A stretch of 64,000 nt of DNA, from NCBI GenBank assembly GCA_902494565.1, contig CABUTN010000005.1, positions 16,157 through 80,156 of the forward strand, read 5' to 3'. Of the stretch, positions 28,315 to 37,716 are shown in pieces (the stretch's first letter is position 1; the number at the start of each line of letters is the position of its first letter). The DNA is from an uncultured Collinsella sp. Lineage in GTDB: Bacteria > Actinomycetota > Coriobacteriia > Coriobacteriales > Coriobacteriaceae. Below the pieces are notes generated by a model. The model was not told where the DNA came from. It searched no databases and worked only from the letters and a program-made list of their open reading frames with translations. The position numbers and the translations under genes were made by a program.

Positions 28315-30492
28315 CTAGGGGAGGAGCTTCATGGCGGCGTCGTGGGCGGCGTGCTCGTAGGTGTCGTCGAGGGGCTTGAGCGGCAGCAGGGCGGCGGCCT
28401 GTGCATCGCCACGCCGCTCGAGAGCGTGGGTAATGAGCCAGTCGGCGAGCTCGGGGTTCTTGGGTAGCGCTGGTCCGTGCAGGTACGTGCCGATGACGCC
28501 CTTGTAGATGAGGCCCTCAAGGCCATCATCGCCGTTGTTGCCGGTGCCCGTGACGACGGACGTTCCGAGCGGCGTGGCCTCTGCATCGAGCAGGGTGCGG
28601 CCGCCATGGTTCTCGAATCCCACAAAGGGCTCAGGTGCCAGGTCGGTTTTGACGGCTACGTTGCCGATCAGGCGGTCGGAGCCGCGTACGGTTTCGGCGG
28701 CAATGACCCCCAGACCCTCGATGCGATCCTCGCCCATATAGTACGAACGGCCGAGCAGCTGATAGCTGCCACAGATGGCAAGCAGCGAGCCGCCATCCTC
28801 AACATAGGCCGCGACCTTGTCTTTTTGGGCGAGCAGCTCGTGTGCCACGGCTAGCTGGTCGCGGTCGGAGCCGCCACCCATCATGACGATGTCGGCGTCG
28901 GTGAGATCGAGCGCCTCGCCCATGCGGACCTCGTCCACGCGCACAGGAATGCCGCGCCAGGCGCAGCGGCGCTCGAGCGCGATAACATTGCCGCCGTCGC
29001 CGTAGAGGTTAAGGGCATCGGGATACAGGTAGACGATGCGCAGCGGGCGCGAAAGCTCGACTGGCACGATGCCGACAGGAAGAGCGCTGCCGTCGGCACG
29101 GGCTATGGCGCGGGCAGCAACCGTGGCTGCATCGGCACCCTTCAGCCCGTCGAGTTCTTTGACCAGCGGCGGAAAGGCCGTGTAGTTGGCGACGGCGTAG
29201 AAGGTGTCATTGGCGGCCTCGTCTGCCACGGCGCCAATTGCCTGCGCGACGTCCGAGATAATCGCGGCATCGATGCCGGCGTACTTGAGACGCACCTGCA
29301 TGTCGTGCGCGCGCGTGCCTCCGGCAAAGGCGACAAGACCCGGCGTGTCGGCGATGCGCTCAAAGTCGACGTCGTAGATCCACGATATATCGTGTCCGTC
29401 GGCGTCGTTGTCGTTGAGGAAGAAAGCGCAGAGTCTGCCGCCTGCCGTCTTGATGGACTGGATTTGTCGATCGAAGCCCACGGGATTCTTAGCCAGGTTG
29501 GCCTCGACGGTGCGGCCGGCGATATCCCAGCGGCCCATGCGTCCGCCGGCGGGGACGTAGGCATCGAGCGTAGGCTGTAGAAGCGCCGTATCCACGCCCA
29601 ACTCGTGCGCGGCAAAGAAGGCGGCGGCAACGTTGTAGACCATGTACAGGCCGTTGTAGCGCGTGGCGATGTGTACGGCAGCCGCGTCGGACGCAGATCC
29701 AAAGACCAGGTCAAAGCCGTAGCCGTCGCAGCCGAGCTCCACGCCCGTCACGCGACGGACAAGCGCAGGGCGGGCCCAGCCGCACGAGGGGCAATGGTAG
29801 GCGCCGAGCTGGCCGTATTGCACGTAGTCATACTCCAGCGGCGCGTTGCACTGTGAGCAAAAACGTGAGTCGCTAATGCGATCGGACTCGGTGTCGGTGG
29901 CGCCGTTGATGCCAAAGGCAATACTCGCGTTGGGAACGCGCGCGGCGATCGCGGCACACAGCGGATCGTCGGCGTTATAGATAAGCGTCGTTGTCGGCGA
30001 GAGTTCCAACGCGTGGGCGATGACCTCCTGGGTGTGATCGATCTCGCCGTAGCGGTCTAGCTGGTCGCGGAACAGGTTGAGCAGCACGAAGTACGTCGGC
30101 TTGAGCTTGGGCAGGACGCGCACGGTGTAGAGCTCATCGCATTCAAAAACGCCCACGCGCTTGCCGCTGGCAGTGTGCTTAAGGCCGCCGCGGGCCTCGA
30201 GCAGAGCACCCACCACACCGGGCTCCATATTGTTGCCGGCACGGTTGCACACCACGGTAGCGCCGCTGGCGGCAACGGCGTCGGCGATGAGGTTGGAGGT
30301 GGTGGTCTTGCCATTAGTGCCGGTGATCACCACGCTGCGGTCGACCAGGCTCGCGAGGTCGCTTAGCAGCTCGGGGTCGATTTTCATGGCGATGCGGCCG
30401 GGAAGCACGCCACCCTGGCGTTTGAGGACAGAGCGCAGTCCCCAGCGAGCGAAATCGCTCGAGGTGCAGGCAAGAGATGAGCGGAAGTTCAT
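28315..30492 (-). CDS. murT-gatD: Fused MurT-GatD lipid II isoglutaminyl synthase
   Basis: This 725-residue protein joins two normally separate subunits. Residues 1 to about 465 are MurT: Mur-ligase P-loop VVITGTNGKTTTSNL and a four-cysteine zinc ribbon (CSQC ... CPSC). Residues about 471-725 are GatD: a class I glutamine amidotransferase with nucleophile C574 in ICGSYQLLG and H672 in TYLHGP. Together they amidate the glutamate of lipid II stem peptide, using glutamine as nitrogen source. In Staphylococcus and Streptococcus the two are adjacent genes. The frame is continuous without a stop. Start ATG follows TAGGAACGG. Confidence 0.9.
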   Translation of the reverse strand: MNFRSSLACTSSDFARWGLRSVLKRQGGVLPGRIAMKIDPELLSDLASLVDRSVVITGTNGKTTTSNLIADAVAASGATVVCNRAGNNMEPGVVGALLEARGGLKHTASGKRVGVFECDELYTVRVLPKLKPTYFVLLNLFRDQLDRYGEIDHTQEVIAHALELSPTTTLIYNADDPLCAAIAARVPNASIAFGINGATDTESDRISDSRFCSQCNAPLEYDYVQYGQLGAYHCPSCGWARPALVRRVTGVELGCDGYGFDLVFGSASDAAAVHIATRYNGLYMVYNVAAAFFAAHELGVDTALLQPTLDAYVPAGGRMGRWDIAGRTVEANLAKNPVGFDRQIQSIKTAGGRLCAFFLNDNDADGHDISWIYDVDFERIADTPGLVAFAGGTRAHDMQVRLKYAGIDAAIISDVAQAIGAVADEAANDTFYAVANYTAFPPLVKELDGLKGADAATVAARAIARADGSALPVGIVPVELSRPLRIVYLYPDALNLYGDGGNVIALERRCAWRGIPVRVDEVRMGEALDLTDADIVMMGGGSDRDQLAVAHELLAQKDKVAAYVEDGGSLLAICGSYQLLGRSYYMGEDRIEGLGVIAAETVRGSDRLIGNVAVKTDLAPEPFVGFENHGGRTLLDAEATPLGTSVVTGTGNNGDDGLEGLIYKGVIGTYLHGPALPKNPELADWLITHALERRGDAQAAALLPLKPLDDTYEHAAHDAAMKLLP

Positions 30493-30537
30493 GAAGCCGT
30501 TCCTAACATAGATGACATGGTCGGGGCGATCGCGTCG

Positions 30538-31581
30538 CTAAAAGCCGTAACGGCGCGCAAATTCCTGGGCAAGCTGCGAAACGTCTTCGCAGGCATTGGC
30601 CCAGGGGGCAAAGTCGGGGGTGTCCGAGATAATACCGTCCGCTTCCCAAACGGCTTGGTGCGAAAGATCCCAGGGATCGTGTGGCTCGGGCCGGCAGGGA
30701 AGGTACGGTGTCTGGTACATGGGGTTCAGTAAGAAGAACGCACCGCCCTCGCAACGGTTGGCAAACTCGCGCAGCGCGCGTGTCGCCGGGCGCATCTTGT
30801 TTGTTTTGAACAGCAGAATCGTGCGGGCGAGCAGATACCAAGGAGAGTTCTCGAGCGCGTCAGCCCCGATCTCTTCCTCGAGCTGGTGGGCCAGGGCAAA
30901 AAAGCCGTCCTGGTCTTCCAGGCGAGCGAGGGCGAGCAACACGGTGCCTGCGGCTCGGGTGGGGTAGCCTTCTGCCTTAAGGACGCGGCGGGCGTAGTTG
31001 GCGGCAGCACGGTAGCGGGCGCTCGCCATGCACAGCTGCGAGATGGCCTCGAGCGTGTGGAGCCACCCGATAAGAGCCGGCTCGCTCACGGTAAGGTCTG
31101 CTGCGGTGATACCATCGGCCAAAACATTATTGGCCCAGTAGTGCGGGGCTTTCATGTCGAACCCGGGCACGCTTTGCTGCAGGTAATCGGCCGTGGTCGC
31201 CTCGAGCTTCATCAGATCGCCCAGGCAGGCGTCGACGGGCGTGTCCGCCAGGATGATGGCGAGCAGCTGCGCGTCGAGGACATGCGCATCGATGCGGACG
31301 ATCTTGAGCAGCTCATCGCGCATGTCGTCGAACAGGCGATTGCGCGTCTGCTCGAACTCCTCGTCGCTGCCCATGTCCTCGATGCGATGGAGCTCGTCGA
31401 GCAGGTGGCGATGAACACCGGCATAGGACAGCAGCGCCTGGGCATGCTCGGACTGCGCATACTTTTGGGGATTCGCGCTAATGTCGTTATGGACAAGCTC
31501 GCGTGCTGCATCGGTGAGCTCGGGGTGCGACGCCAGATAGGTGCGCTCCAAGTAGGCGGGGATGTAGACGCTCGGATCCAT
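30538..31581 (-). CDS. TPR-like helical protein, paralogue of upstream gene
   Basis: This 347-residue protein is almost all helical with repeated 34-residue-like helix pairs, for example around ALIGWLHTLEAISQLCMASARYR and AGTVLLALARLED. There is no signal peptide or membrane segment. It overlaps the stop of the upstream gene by one base (TAATG), so the two are coupled. The upstream product shows similar helical repeats and C-terminal region, suggesting a duplication. Function unknown; a protein-protein scaffold role is inferred. Confidence 0.72.
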   Translation of the reverse strand: MDPSVYIPAYLERTYLASHPELTDAARELVHNDISANPQKYAQSEHAQALLSYAGVHRHLLDELHRIEDMGSDEEFEQTRNRLFDDMRDELLKIVRIDAHVLDAQLLAIILADTPVDACLGDLMKLEATTADYLQQSVPGFDMKAPHYWANNVLADGITAADLTVSEPALIGWLHTLEAISQLCMASARYRAAANYARRVLKAEGYPTRAAGTVLLALARLEDQDGFFALAHQLEEEIGADALENSPWYLLARTILLFKTNKMRPATRALREFANRCEGGAFFLLNPMYQTPYLPCRPEPHDPWDLSHQAVWEADGIISDTPDFAPWANACEDVSQLAQEFARRYGF

Positions 31582-32657
31582 TAGAGGTCCCCTCCCTTAA
31601 ATGGAAGCCCCTGCTCGGCTGCGCGCAGGATGCGCTCGTCGATCTGGGAACGCACGATGTCGTTGGTGGCGACCCAGGCGGCAAAGCTGGCGTTGTCGGG
31701 AGCGCCCAGGCCCTCTTGCAGTACCGGCGTCGCCTCGGACAGTGCAAGGACGAGCTCGTCGGTGGAGCCTGCACCTACGTTGACGCGGGCATAGACGCCA
31801 TCGGGAAACTCGGTTTGGAAGTAGAGCGCCTCGGCTGCGTGCGGGCACGAGCGTGCAAGGATGCGCAAGTAGTGCTCGGCACCCTCGTAGTCCAGCTCGC
31901 GCCAGGCAGTGCTCATCAGCGCGATGAGCGTCCATGGGTCCAAGTCGCGCTCCGCGTCCTTGGGACGACGGCGCAGCGGCGTGTTGGCGAGATAGGGGAC
32001 GGAGTGGGCAGAGCGAAAGCGTTTGAGCTCCTCGGCGGGGTATTCGAGCTTTGCCATGGCGAGCATCGCGGTGTGGCGGACGCCGGCAGGATCGTTGGGG
32101 GCAAAGTCGAGGCTGCGGTTTGCGGCTTCGAGCGACATGCGGTAGCGGCCGCTAATGAGGGCGCGCGATGCCAAGGCGGCAAGCCAGCGCAGGTAGGGGC
32201 GGCGCATAAGGTCGCCAGCGGCCTCGCGCTCGTAGGGGTCCTGCGCCGAGGCGATCTTGAGCGCCAGGTCGTGCTCCACCTCGTCGCACTTGGACACCAG
32301 ATACTGCACGTATTCCTCGTTGGATTCGGCGGTGAGGGCGGTCAGCATGCGCTGGGCATCCCAGTTGGCCGGATCGAGCGCGGCTGCCTCGCGGAGCATG
32401 TTCTCGGCAGCTGCCTCTTCTTGCTCTGCCTGGGTATCGTCAGGGATAAAGGGAATGCGGTAGTCGACAGCCTCGACCACCTTGGCAATGAGGTGCCCGG
32501 CGCGGTCGCGGTCGTGCACGATGAGCGGTGCGGGGTTGCGGGTGAATTGTTCCATCAGACGCTCTACGGCGGCACCGTCGGTGAGCGGGATATTGTCGCG
32601 GCGCAAGGCCTCAAGAACGAGGCGATGGCAATCCTCTTGAATGGGATCGAATGCCAT
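31581..32657 (-). CDS. TPR-like helical protein, first of a coupled pair
   Basis: This 358-residue helical protein starts at ATG 32657 after AAAGGAGG, rather than at an ATG 30 bp further upstream. Repeat-like segments include AASRALISGRYRMSLEAANRSLDFAPNDP and RELDYEGAEHYLRILARSCPHAAEAL, which have the spacing of tetratricopeptide repeats. It is translationally coupled to its downstream relative and transcribed in the same direction as the MurT-GatD gene. No enzyme motif is seen. Confidence 0.72.
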   Translation of the reverse strand: MAFDPIQEDCHRLVLEALRRDNIPLTDGAAVERLMEQFTRNPAPLIVHDRDRAGHLIAKVVEAVDYRIPFIPDDTQAEQEEAAAENMLREAAALDPANWDAQRMLTALTAESNEEYVQYLVSKCDEVEHDLALKIASAQDPYEREAAGDLMRRPYLRWLAALASRALISGRYRMSLEAANRSLDFAPNDPAGVRHTAMLAMAKLEYPAEELKRFRSAHSVPYLANTPLRRRPKDAERDLDPWTLIALMSTAWRELDYEGAEHYLRILARSCPHAAEALYFQTEFPDGVYARVNVGAGSTDELVLALSEATPVLQEGLGAPDNASFAAWVATNDIVRSQIDERILRAAEQGLPFKGGDL

Positions 32658-33157
32658 GGGGCCTCCTTTGCTGCGGTTAGGGTTCAAATGTTTCTATATA
32701 AGGTTCTAGTTTACCCGCATGTGGCACACCGGGGGTGCCGCACTTGGACTTGCACCTTTGCACCACGAAGACGGATGTCGCACAAATGTCGGCACCTTGG
32801 ACGACCGAGTGGTATCACGGTGCCGCAAACGGTCGATTTTTGGCGGCGAACGGTGCATATTTTGGAGGGGCACGGTCCTGCCCGGGATATGTAGTCAACC
32901 TTGATAAAACGTTTGCCCAGCTTGGGAGTATGAATGCCGCACAAGGGTCTTCAGGGATAGAAAAAACGTTTCATCATTGGCGGCTTTAGGTGAATAACTG
33001 ACCAAACAGAACGGTAAAATAGTGTTTGTCTGAGCGTTGAGACGTTTAGACATCGCGCATTGTCATCGCCGGCAACGCGCAAACCGGTCCTAACGGAGCC
33101 AATTGGGTGCTCCGTTATATACGCAAGTCTAAGAGGGGCTTGTTTAGGAGGCACAGT
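32658..33157. other. 500-bp non-coding region before the iron alcohol dehydrogenase
   Basis: No gene is supported. Three ACGTTT motifs occur (two as AAAACGTTT near 32907 and 32965, one as GACGTTTAG near 33043), and a 9-bp hairpin TAACGGAGC/GCTCCGTTA (33091-33117) lies 40 bp before the dehydrogenase start. These may be parts of a fermentation-responsive promoter region; no Rex box is evident. Confidence 0.4.
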
Positions 33158-34381
33158 ATGGGACGTTTTACCAATCCTCGCGATCTGTACTTTGGTGAGG
33201 GCGCTCGCCACGAGGTGAAGAACCTCAAGGGTAAGAAGGCCATCATCGTTTCTGGCGGCAGCTCTATGCGCCGCGGCGGGTTCCTGCAGGACGTTGAGGC
33301 CGACCTCAAAGAGGCCGGCATGGAGGTCAAGCTGTTCGAGGGCGTCGAGTCCGATCCCTCCATCGAGACCGTCATGAAGGGCGCAGCCGCTATGCGCGAC
33401 TTCGAGCCCGACTGGATTGTTGCTATCGGCGGCGGTTCGCCCATCGATGCTGCTAAGGCCATGTGGGTCTTCTACGAGTATCCCGAGGAGTCCTTCGACA
33501 ACATTATCCAGCCGTTCAGCTTCCCCGAGCTGCGTCAGAAGGCTCACTTCTGCGCCATTTCCTCTACCTCCGGCACTGCTACCGAGGTCACCGCATTCTC
33601 CGTCATCACGGATTACGAAAAGGGCATCAAGTACCCGCTGGCCGACTTCAACATCACCCCTGATGTCGCCATCGTCGACCCCGAGCTCACCTACACCATG
33701 CCCGCCAAGCTGTGCGCTCACACCGGCATGGATGCTCTGACCCACTGCATGGAGGCCTACGTTTCCACCTGCGCCTCTATGTTCACCGACGCCAACGCTC
33801 TGCACGGCATCCGCGAGATCGTCGAGTGGCTGCCCAAGTCCTATGCTGGCGACCATGAGGCCCGTCAGCACATGCACGAGGCTCAGTGCATCGCCGGTAT
33901 CGCCTTCTCCTCGGGCCTGCTCGGCATCGTTCACTCCATGGCTCACAAGACCGGTGCTGCCTTCGAGAACGGCCACATCATCCACGGTGCCGCTAACGCC
34001 ATGTACCTGGGCAAGGTCATCCAGTGGAACTCCAAGGATCCCCGTGCTGCCGAGCGTTACGCTTACGTGGCCAAGGAGATCCTGCACCTTCCCGGCGAGA
34101 CCAACGAGGAGCTCATCGCTGCGCTCGTCCAGAAGATCCGCGACCTCAACGACCAGCTCAACATTCCGCAGTCCATCAAGGATTACGCGAATGGTGGCGT
34201 GAAGGTCGACGCCGAGAACCCGCAGATGGTTTCCGAGGAGGAGTTCCTCGCCAAGCTGCCCGAGATCGCCGCGAACGCCGAGCAGGACGCCTGCACGCCC
34301 GAGAACCCGCGTGAGACCAAGGCTGCCGACTTCGAGAAGATCCTCAAGGCCTGCTACTACGACACCGACATCGATTTCTAA
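33158..34381 (+). CDS. Iron-containing alcohol dehydrogenase
   Basis: This 407-residue enzyme reduces an aldehyde to an alcohol with NAD(P)H. The nucleotide motif GGGSPIDAAKAMWVFYEYPE and metal-binding histidines in HTGMDALTHCMEAY and GIVHSMAHKTGAAFENGHII resemble the C-terminal domain of AdhE, but here it is free-standing. I chose ATG 33158, after TAGGAGG. It probably serves ethanol or butanol formation during fermentation. Confidence 0.9.
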   Translation: MGRFTNPRDLYFGEGARHEVKNLKGKKAIIVSGGSSMRRGGFLQDVEADLKEAGMEVKLFEGVESDPSIETVMKGAAAMRDFEPDWIVAIGGGSPIDAAKAMWVFYEYPEESFDNIIQPFSFPELRQKAHFCAISSTSGTATEVTAFSVITDYEKGIKYPLADFNITPDVAIVDPELTYTMPAKLCAHTGMDALTHCMEAYVSTCASMFTDANALHGIREIVEWLPKSYAGDHEARQHMHEAQCIAGIAFSSGLLGIVHSMAHKTGAAFENGHIIHGAANAMYLGKVIQWNSKDPRAAERYAYVAKEILHLPGETNEELIAALVQKIRDLNDQLNIPQSIKDYANGGVKVDAENPQMVSEEEFLAKLPEIAANAEQDACTPENPRETKAADFEKILKACYYDTDIDF

Positions 34382-34402
34382 TCGACTCTTGTTATCGTAA
34401 TG

Positions 34403-34443
34403 AGGGGCTCCGCACGTATCCGTACGGAGCCCCTTTCTTTTTT
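34403..34443 (+). terminator. Terminator between the two dehydrogenases
   Basis: Arms AGGGGCTCCG and CGGAGCCCCT (with inner ACG/CGT) are followed by a T-rich run. Confidence 0.85.
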
Positions 34444-34459
34444 AGAGAATGGGATAGTT

Positions 34460-35560
34460 ATGGCTGCAATTTTCAATAGCCCTAGCAAGTACATCCAGGG
34501 TCCGGACGAGCTCGCCAAGCTCGGCTCCTATGTCGAGCCGCTCGGCGCTAAGGCCCTCGTCATCGTGACGCCTTCGGGCAAGAAGCGCGTCGGTGCCAAG
34601 ATCGAGGGCGGTTTTGCCGAGGCCAAGGCCGAGCTGCTGTTTGAGGACTTTAACGGCGAGTGCTCCAAGGGCGAGGTCGATCGCCTGGTTGCGCTCGCTC
34701 GCGACAACGGTTGCGACATCATCGTCGGCGTCGGTGGCGGCAAGATCCTCGACACCGCGAAGGCCGTCGCCTATTACCTGGAGTCCCCGGTTATCATTTG
34801 CCCCACCATTGCTTCGACCGATGCACCGTGCTCGGCACTTTCGGTGCTCTACACCGATGACGGCCAGTTCGATAAATATCTCTTCCTTAAGGCAAACCCC
34901 AACATTGTCCTGATGGATACGACGGTTATCGCGGCGAGCCCGGTGCGCCTGACGGTTTCCGGTATGGGCGATGCGCTCGCAACCTATTTCGAGGCCCAGG
35001 CGACGCACGATGCCGACGGCGGCACCTGCGCTGGCGGCAAGGGCGGCATGGCCGGCCTGGCGCTCGCCAAGCTCTGCTACGAGACGCTTATGGCCGATGG
35101 CGTCAAGGCCAAGGTCGCGCTGGAGAAGGGTGCGCTCACGCCTGCCGTCGAGCACATCATCGAGGCCAATACGCTGCTTTCGGGCATTGGCTTTGAGAGC
35201 TCGGGCCTTGCTGCGGCCCATGCCATCCATAACGGCTTGACGATGCTGCCCGAGTGCCATGGCATGTATCACGGCGAGAAGGTCGCCTTTGGCACTATCG
35301 TCCAGCTGGTACTCGAGGATGCCCCGACCGAGAAGCTCGAGGAAGTCTTGGGCTTCTGCATTGAGCTGGGCCTGCCCGTTACGCTCAAGGAGCTGGGCGT
35401 TGCCGAGGTTACGCGCGAGCAGGCCATGATTGTTGCCGAGGCCGCGTGCGCGCCTGAGGACACCATGTGCAACATGCCGTTTGAGGTGACGCCCGAGATG
35501 GTCGCAAACGCCATCCTGGGTGCCGACGCACTGGGCCACTACTATCTCATGGATGAGTAA
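34460..35560 (+). CDS. gldA: Glycerol dehydrogenase
   Basis: This 366-residue protein of the iron-ADH superfamily, GldA group, oxidises glycerol to dihydroxyacetone with NAD. It has the motif IIVGVGGGKILDTAKAVAYY, CPTIASTDAPCSALSVLY and metal ligands in AAAHAIHNGLTMLPECHGMYHGEKVAFG. The start ATG 34460 follows a weak GGGATA. The upstream gene has its own terminator, so it is a separate transcript. Confidence 0.92.
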   Translation: MAAIFNSPSKYIQGPDELAKLGSYVEPLGAKALVIVTPSGKKRVGAKIEGGFAEAKAELLFEDFNGECSKGEVDRLVALARDNGCDIIVGVGGGKILDTAKAVAYYLESPVIICPTIASTDAPCSALSVLYTDDGQFDKYLFLKANPNIVLMDTTVIAASPVRLTVSGMGDALATYFEAQATHDADGGTCAGGKGGMAGLALAKLCYETLMADGVKAKVALEKGALTPAVEHIIEANTLLSGIGFESSGLAAAHAIHNGLTMLPECHGMYHGEKVAFGTIVQLVLEDAPTEKLEEVLGFCIELGLPVTLKELGVAEVTREQAMIVAEAACAPEDTMCNMPFEVTPEMVANAILGADALGHYYLMDE

Positions 35561-35572
35561 ATCAAGCTAAGG

Positions 35573-35608
35573 AAGGGGCAAAGCCAGCAGATGGCTTTGC
35601 CCCTTTTT
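35573..35608 (+). terminator. Terminator of gldA
   Basis: A perfect 13-bp stem, AAGGGGCAAAGCC with GGCTTTGCCCCTT, is followed by TTT. Confidence 0.88.
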
Positions 35609-35673
35609 GCTATGGCGCAAAGGGGTCAGGTTACTTTGCACCAATCGTTGTTTGATGAAGGGCGGATTCTCGT

Positions 35674-36180
35674 ATGGCGCTTCCTATGGTTTATGGAGGT
35701 CCCGGCCGGTATGTTCAGGGGCCGGGTGAGCTCTCGCGTCAGGGCAGGTATTTGTCATGGTTGGGCTGCGCTGCTTACGTCTTGTTTGACCAGGGCACCG
35801 AGGATCGGCTGTGCAGGCAGATCGTCGATGGATTTCTGGACGATGATCTAAGCGAGCCGTTCTTTAAGATTTACAACGGTCCGTGTACGGAAGATGCCGT
35901 TGTCGAAATGGCCAAGGAAGCCCGGGCCGAGTATTGCGACATGGTGGTGGGCATTGGCGGCGGCAAGATGCTCGATATCGCCAAGGCCGTTGCGTTTTAT
36001 GCTGAGCTGCCGTTGTGCGTATGCCCCACGGCGGCTTCGATGGACGGTCCGTGCAGCGAGATTTCCGATGCCGATCTGCAGGGTGTTGCAAATGCGGTCT
36101 TTAGAAACGAGCGCAATATGGCCAACGAGCAGGCCAAGGTGACCAAACAAAAGCTCGTGCAGCTCATGTGCGAGGCATAG
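35674..36180 (+). pseudogene. Internally deleted glycerol dehydrogenase copy
   Basis: This 168-residue frame matches the N-terminal half of GldA (YGGPGRYVQGPGEL, MVVGIGGGKMLDIAKAVAFY, CPTAASMDGPCSEI). At about residue 135 it jumps to a tail, DLQGVANAVFRNE, that resembles the C-terminal end of a dehydrogenase. The roughly 200 residues with all metal-binding histidines are missing, so it cannot be an active dehydrogenase. The frame is intact. It is probably an in-frame deletion remnant of a paralogue, although a residual NAD-binding role is possible. Confidence 0.75.
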
Positions 36181-36331
36181 CTTGGCGCTTGATCGACCTT
36201 GTGCGATCGAGGCGGCGATAGGCCATAGGCTATTTGCCGCAAAGATGCGCCGCGTGTAATTTGCCCGAGGTATGAGCTAATGGCGTATCATTATCTATCG
36301 CTTGTTTGCACTGCTCAGGGAGGGGCCGCGC

Positions 36332-37585
36332 ATGGCGCAGGAACACGATCTGTTTGATGACATTATCGAGATCAGCAAGGGTTTCGACTTTCTTAAAAAT
36401 CCGCTTGGCGGCGTGACCGATGCACTCGATCCGTCGGCGCCGCAGTGGAATCCTGCCGACTACAAGGAGCGCCCGCGCGGCAATACCATTCCGTGCCTGA
36501 CCTGCAAAAACGAAAAGAGCGGTTGCACCGCGTGCATGGACGTGTGCCCGGTCAACGCTATCGAGGTCGAGGAAGACGCCATCGAGATCCTCGACTCCTG
36601 CCGCAAGTGCGGTCTGTGCGCCGCTGCCTGCCCGACCGAGGCGATCATCTCGCCGCGCCTGGCGCCTAAAAACCTGTATGACGATATCGTCTCTGCTGCT
36701 ACGAGCCACGAGACCGCCTACGTTACCTGCACGCGTGCCCTCAAACGCATGCCGCGCGAAAACGAGGTCGTCGTTGCCTGCGTGGGCGATATTACGGCCG
36801 AGACTTGGTTCTCGGTACTGGCGGACTATCCCAACGTGAGCGTGTACCTGCCGTTGGGCGTGTGCGATAAATGCCGCAACATCGGCGGTGAGGACATTCT
36901 GGGCGAGGCGATTGCGAAGGCCGAGGAGTGGTCTGGCACGGGTATGGGCCTGGAAGTAGACCCCAAGAGCCTCAAGTGCCATAAGCGTCGCGAGTACGAG
37001 CGCAAGGAGTACATGGAAAAGATCGCCCGTACCACGGGCCTGACGGTGACCAAGCTCAACCCGGCGACGGCGGCGCTGGCTTCGGTGGCGCAGAAGCTGA
37101 AGGCTCATCGCCATCAGATTACCCAGCTGGAGCGCACACTCAACACCATGTGCGGCACCACGACGACCAAGCGTCGCCGTTCGCTCACGCACGGGCGGCA
37201 GCTGGTGCTCTCGACGCTGCAAAACCACCCCGAGCTTGCCAAGAACATGCAGGTGGCGACACCGGAGTGCGATTTTGACAAGTGCACGTCGTGCGGCGAG
37301 TGCGTCAACGCGTGCCCCACATCTGCTTGTGACCTGGTGGGAAGTGGTCGCTTTGCGTTGGAGTCCACGTATTGTTTAGGCTGCGGCGCCTGTGTCAAGG
37401 TTTGTCCCGAACATGCACTTAAGTTGGTCGAACACGATGCGTCCAACTTGGTTGTCGTCGACCCCGAGGCCGAGGAAAAGGCCGCGAAAAAGGCCAAAGC
37501 CCACGAAGAGGCCCAAAAGGCAAAAGCCGAGGCAAAGGCCAAGCTGGACAAGATGCTCGACCAGGTGGAAAAGCTCGCGGACTAG
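36332..37585 (+). CDS. Multi-cluster 4Fe-4S ferredoxin-type protein
   Basis: This 417-residue protein has two ferredoxin cysteine sets at residues 55-72 and 90-100 (CRKCGLCAAACP) and two more near the C terminus (CTSCGECVNACP and CLGCGACVKVCP). The middle part has extra cysteines and a long basic helix. The last 45 residues form a lysine- and alanine-rich coiled coil. It should be a cytosolic electron carrier or the iron-sulfur subunit of a larger complex; no partner is next door. I chose ATG 36332, after GGGAGG. Confidence 0.85.
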   Translation: MAQEHDLFDDIIEISKGFDFLKNPLGGVTDALDPSAPQWNPADYKERPRGNTIPCLTCKNEKSGCTACMDVCPVNAIEVEEDAIEILDSCRKCGLCAAACPTEAIISPRLAPKNLYDDIVSAATSHETAYVTCTRALKRMPRENEVVVACVGDITAETWFSVLADYPNVSVYLPLGVCDKCRNIGGEDILGEAIAKAEEWSGTGMGLEVDPKSLKCHKRREYERKEYMEKIARTTGLTVTKLNPATAALASVAQKLKAHRHQITQLERTLNTMCGTTTTKRRRSLTHGRQLVLSTLQNHPELAKNMQVATPECDFDKCTSCGECVNACPTSACDLVGSGRFALESTYCLGCGACVKVCPEHALKLVEHDASNLVVVDPEAEEKAAKKAKAHEEAQKAKAEAKAKLDKMLDQVEKLAD

Positions 37586-37609
37586 CTAAAAGAGCGTAAA
37601 TGATGGCCG

Positions 37610-37707
37610 GTGGGACAGATGCTGCCCCGCCGGCCAAAAAAGTTGCGGTGGAATAGTTCCTGTTTTGCCCTTAAGCTGGCCATTCTAGGAACTATTCCAC
37701 CGCAACT
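37610..37707. repeat. Hairpin followed by 21-bp perfect inverted repeat
   Basis: A GC-rich hairpin (GGCCGG ... CCGGCC, about 37610-37635) followed by AAAAAA comes first. Then come perfect 21-bp arms at 37641-37661 and 37687-37707 (left arm begins AGTTGCGGTGGAATAG), separated by 25 bp. It lies between the convergent ferredoxin and gntR genes and could serve as bidirectional terminator or be a small repeat element. Confidence 0.8.
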
Positions 37708-37716
37708 AATAAATGG

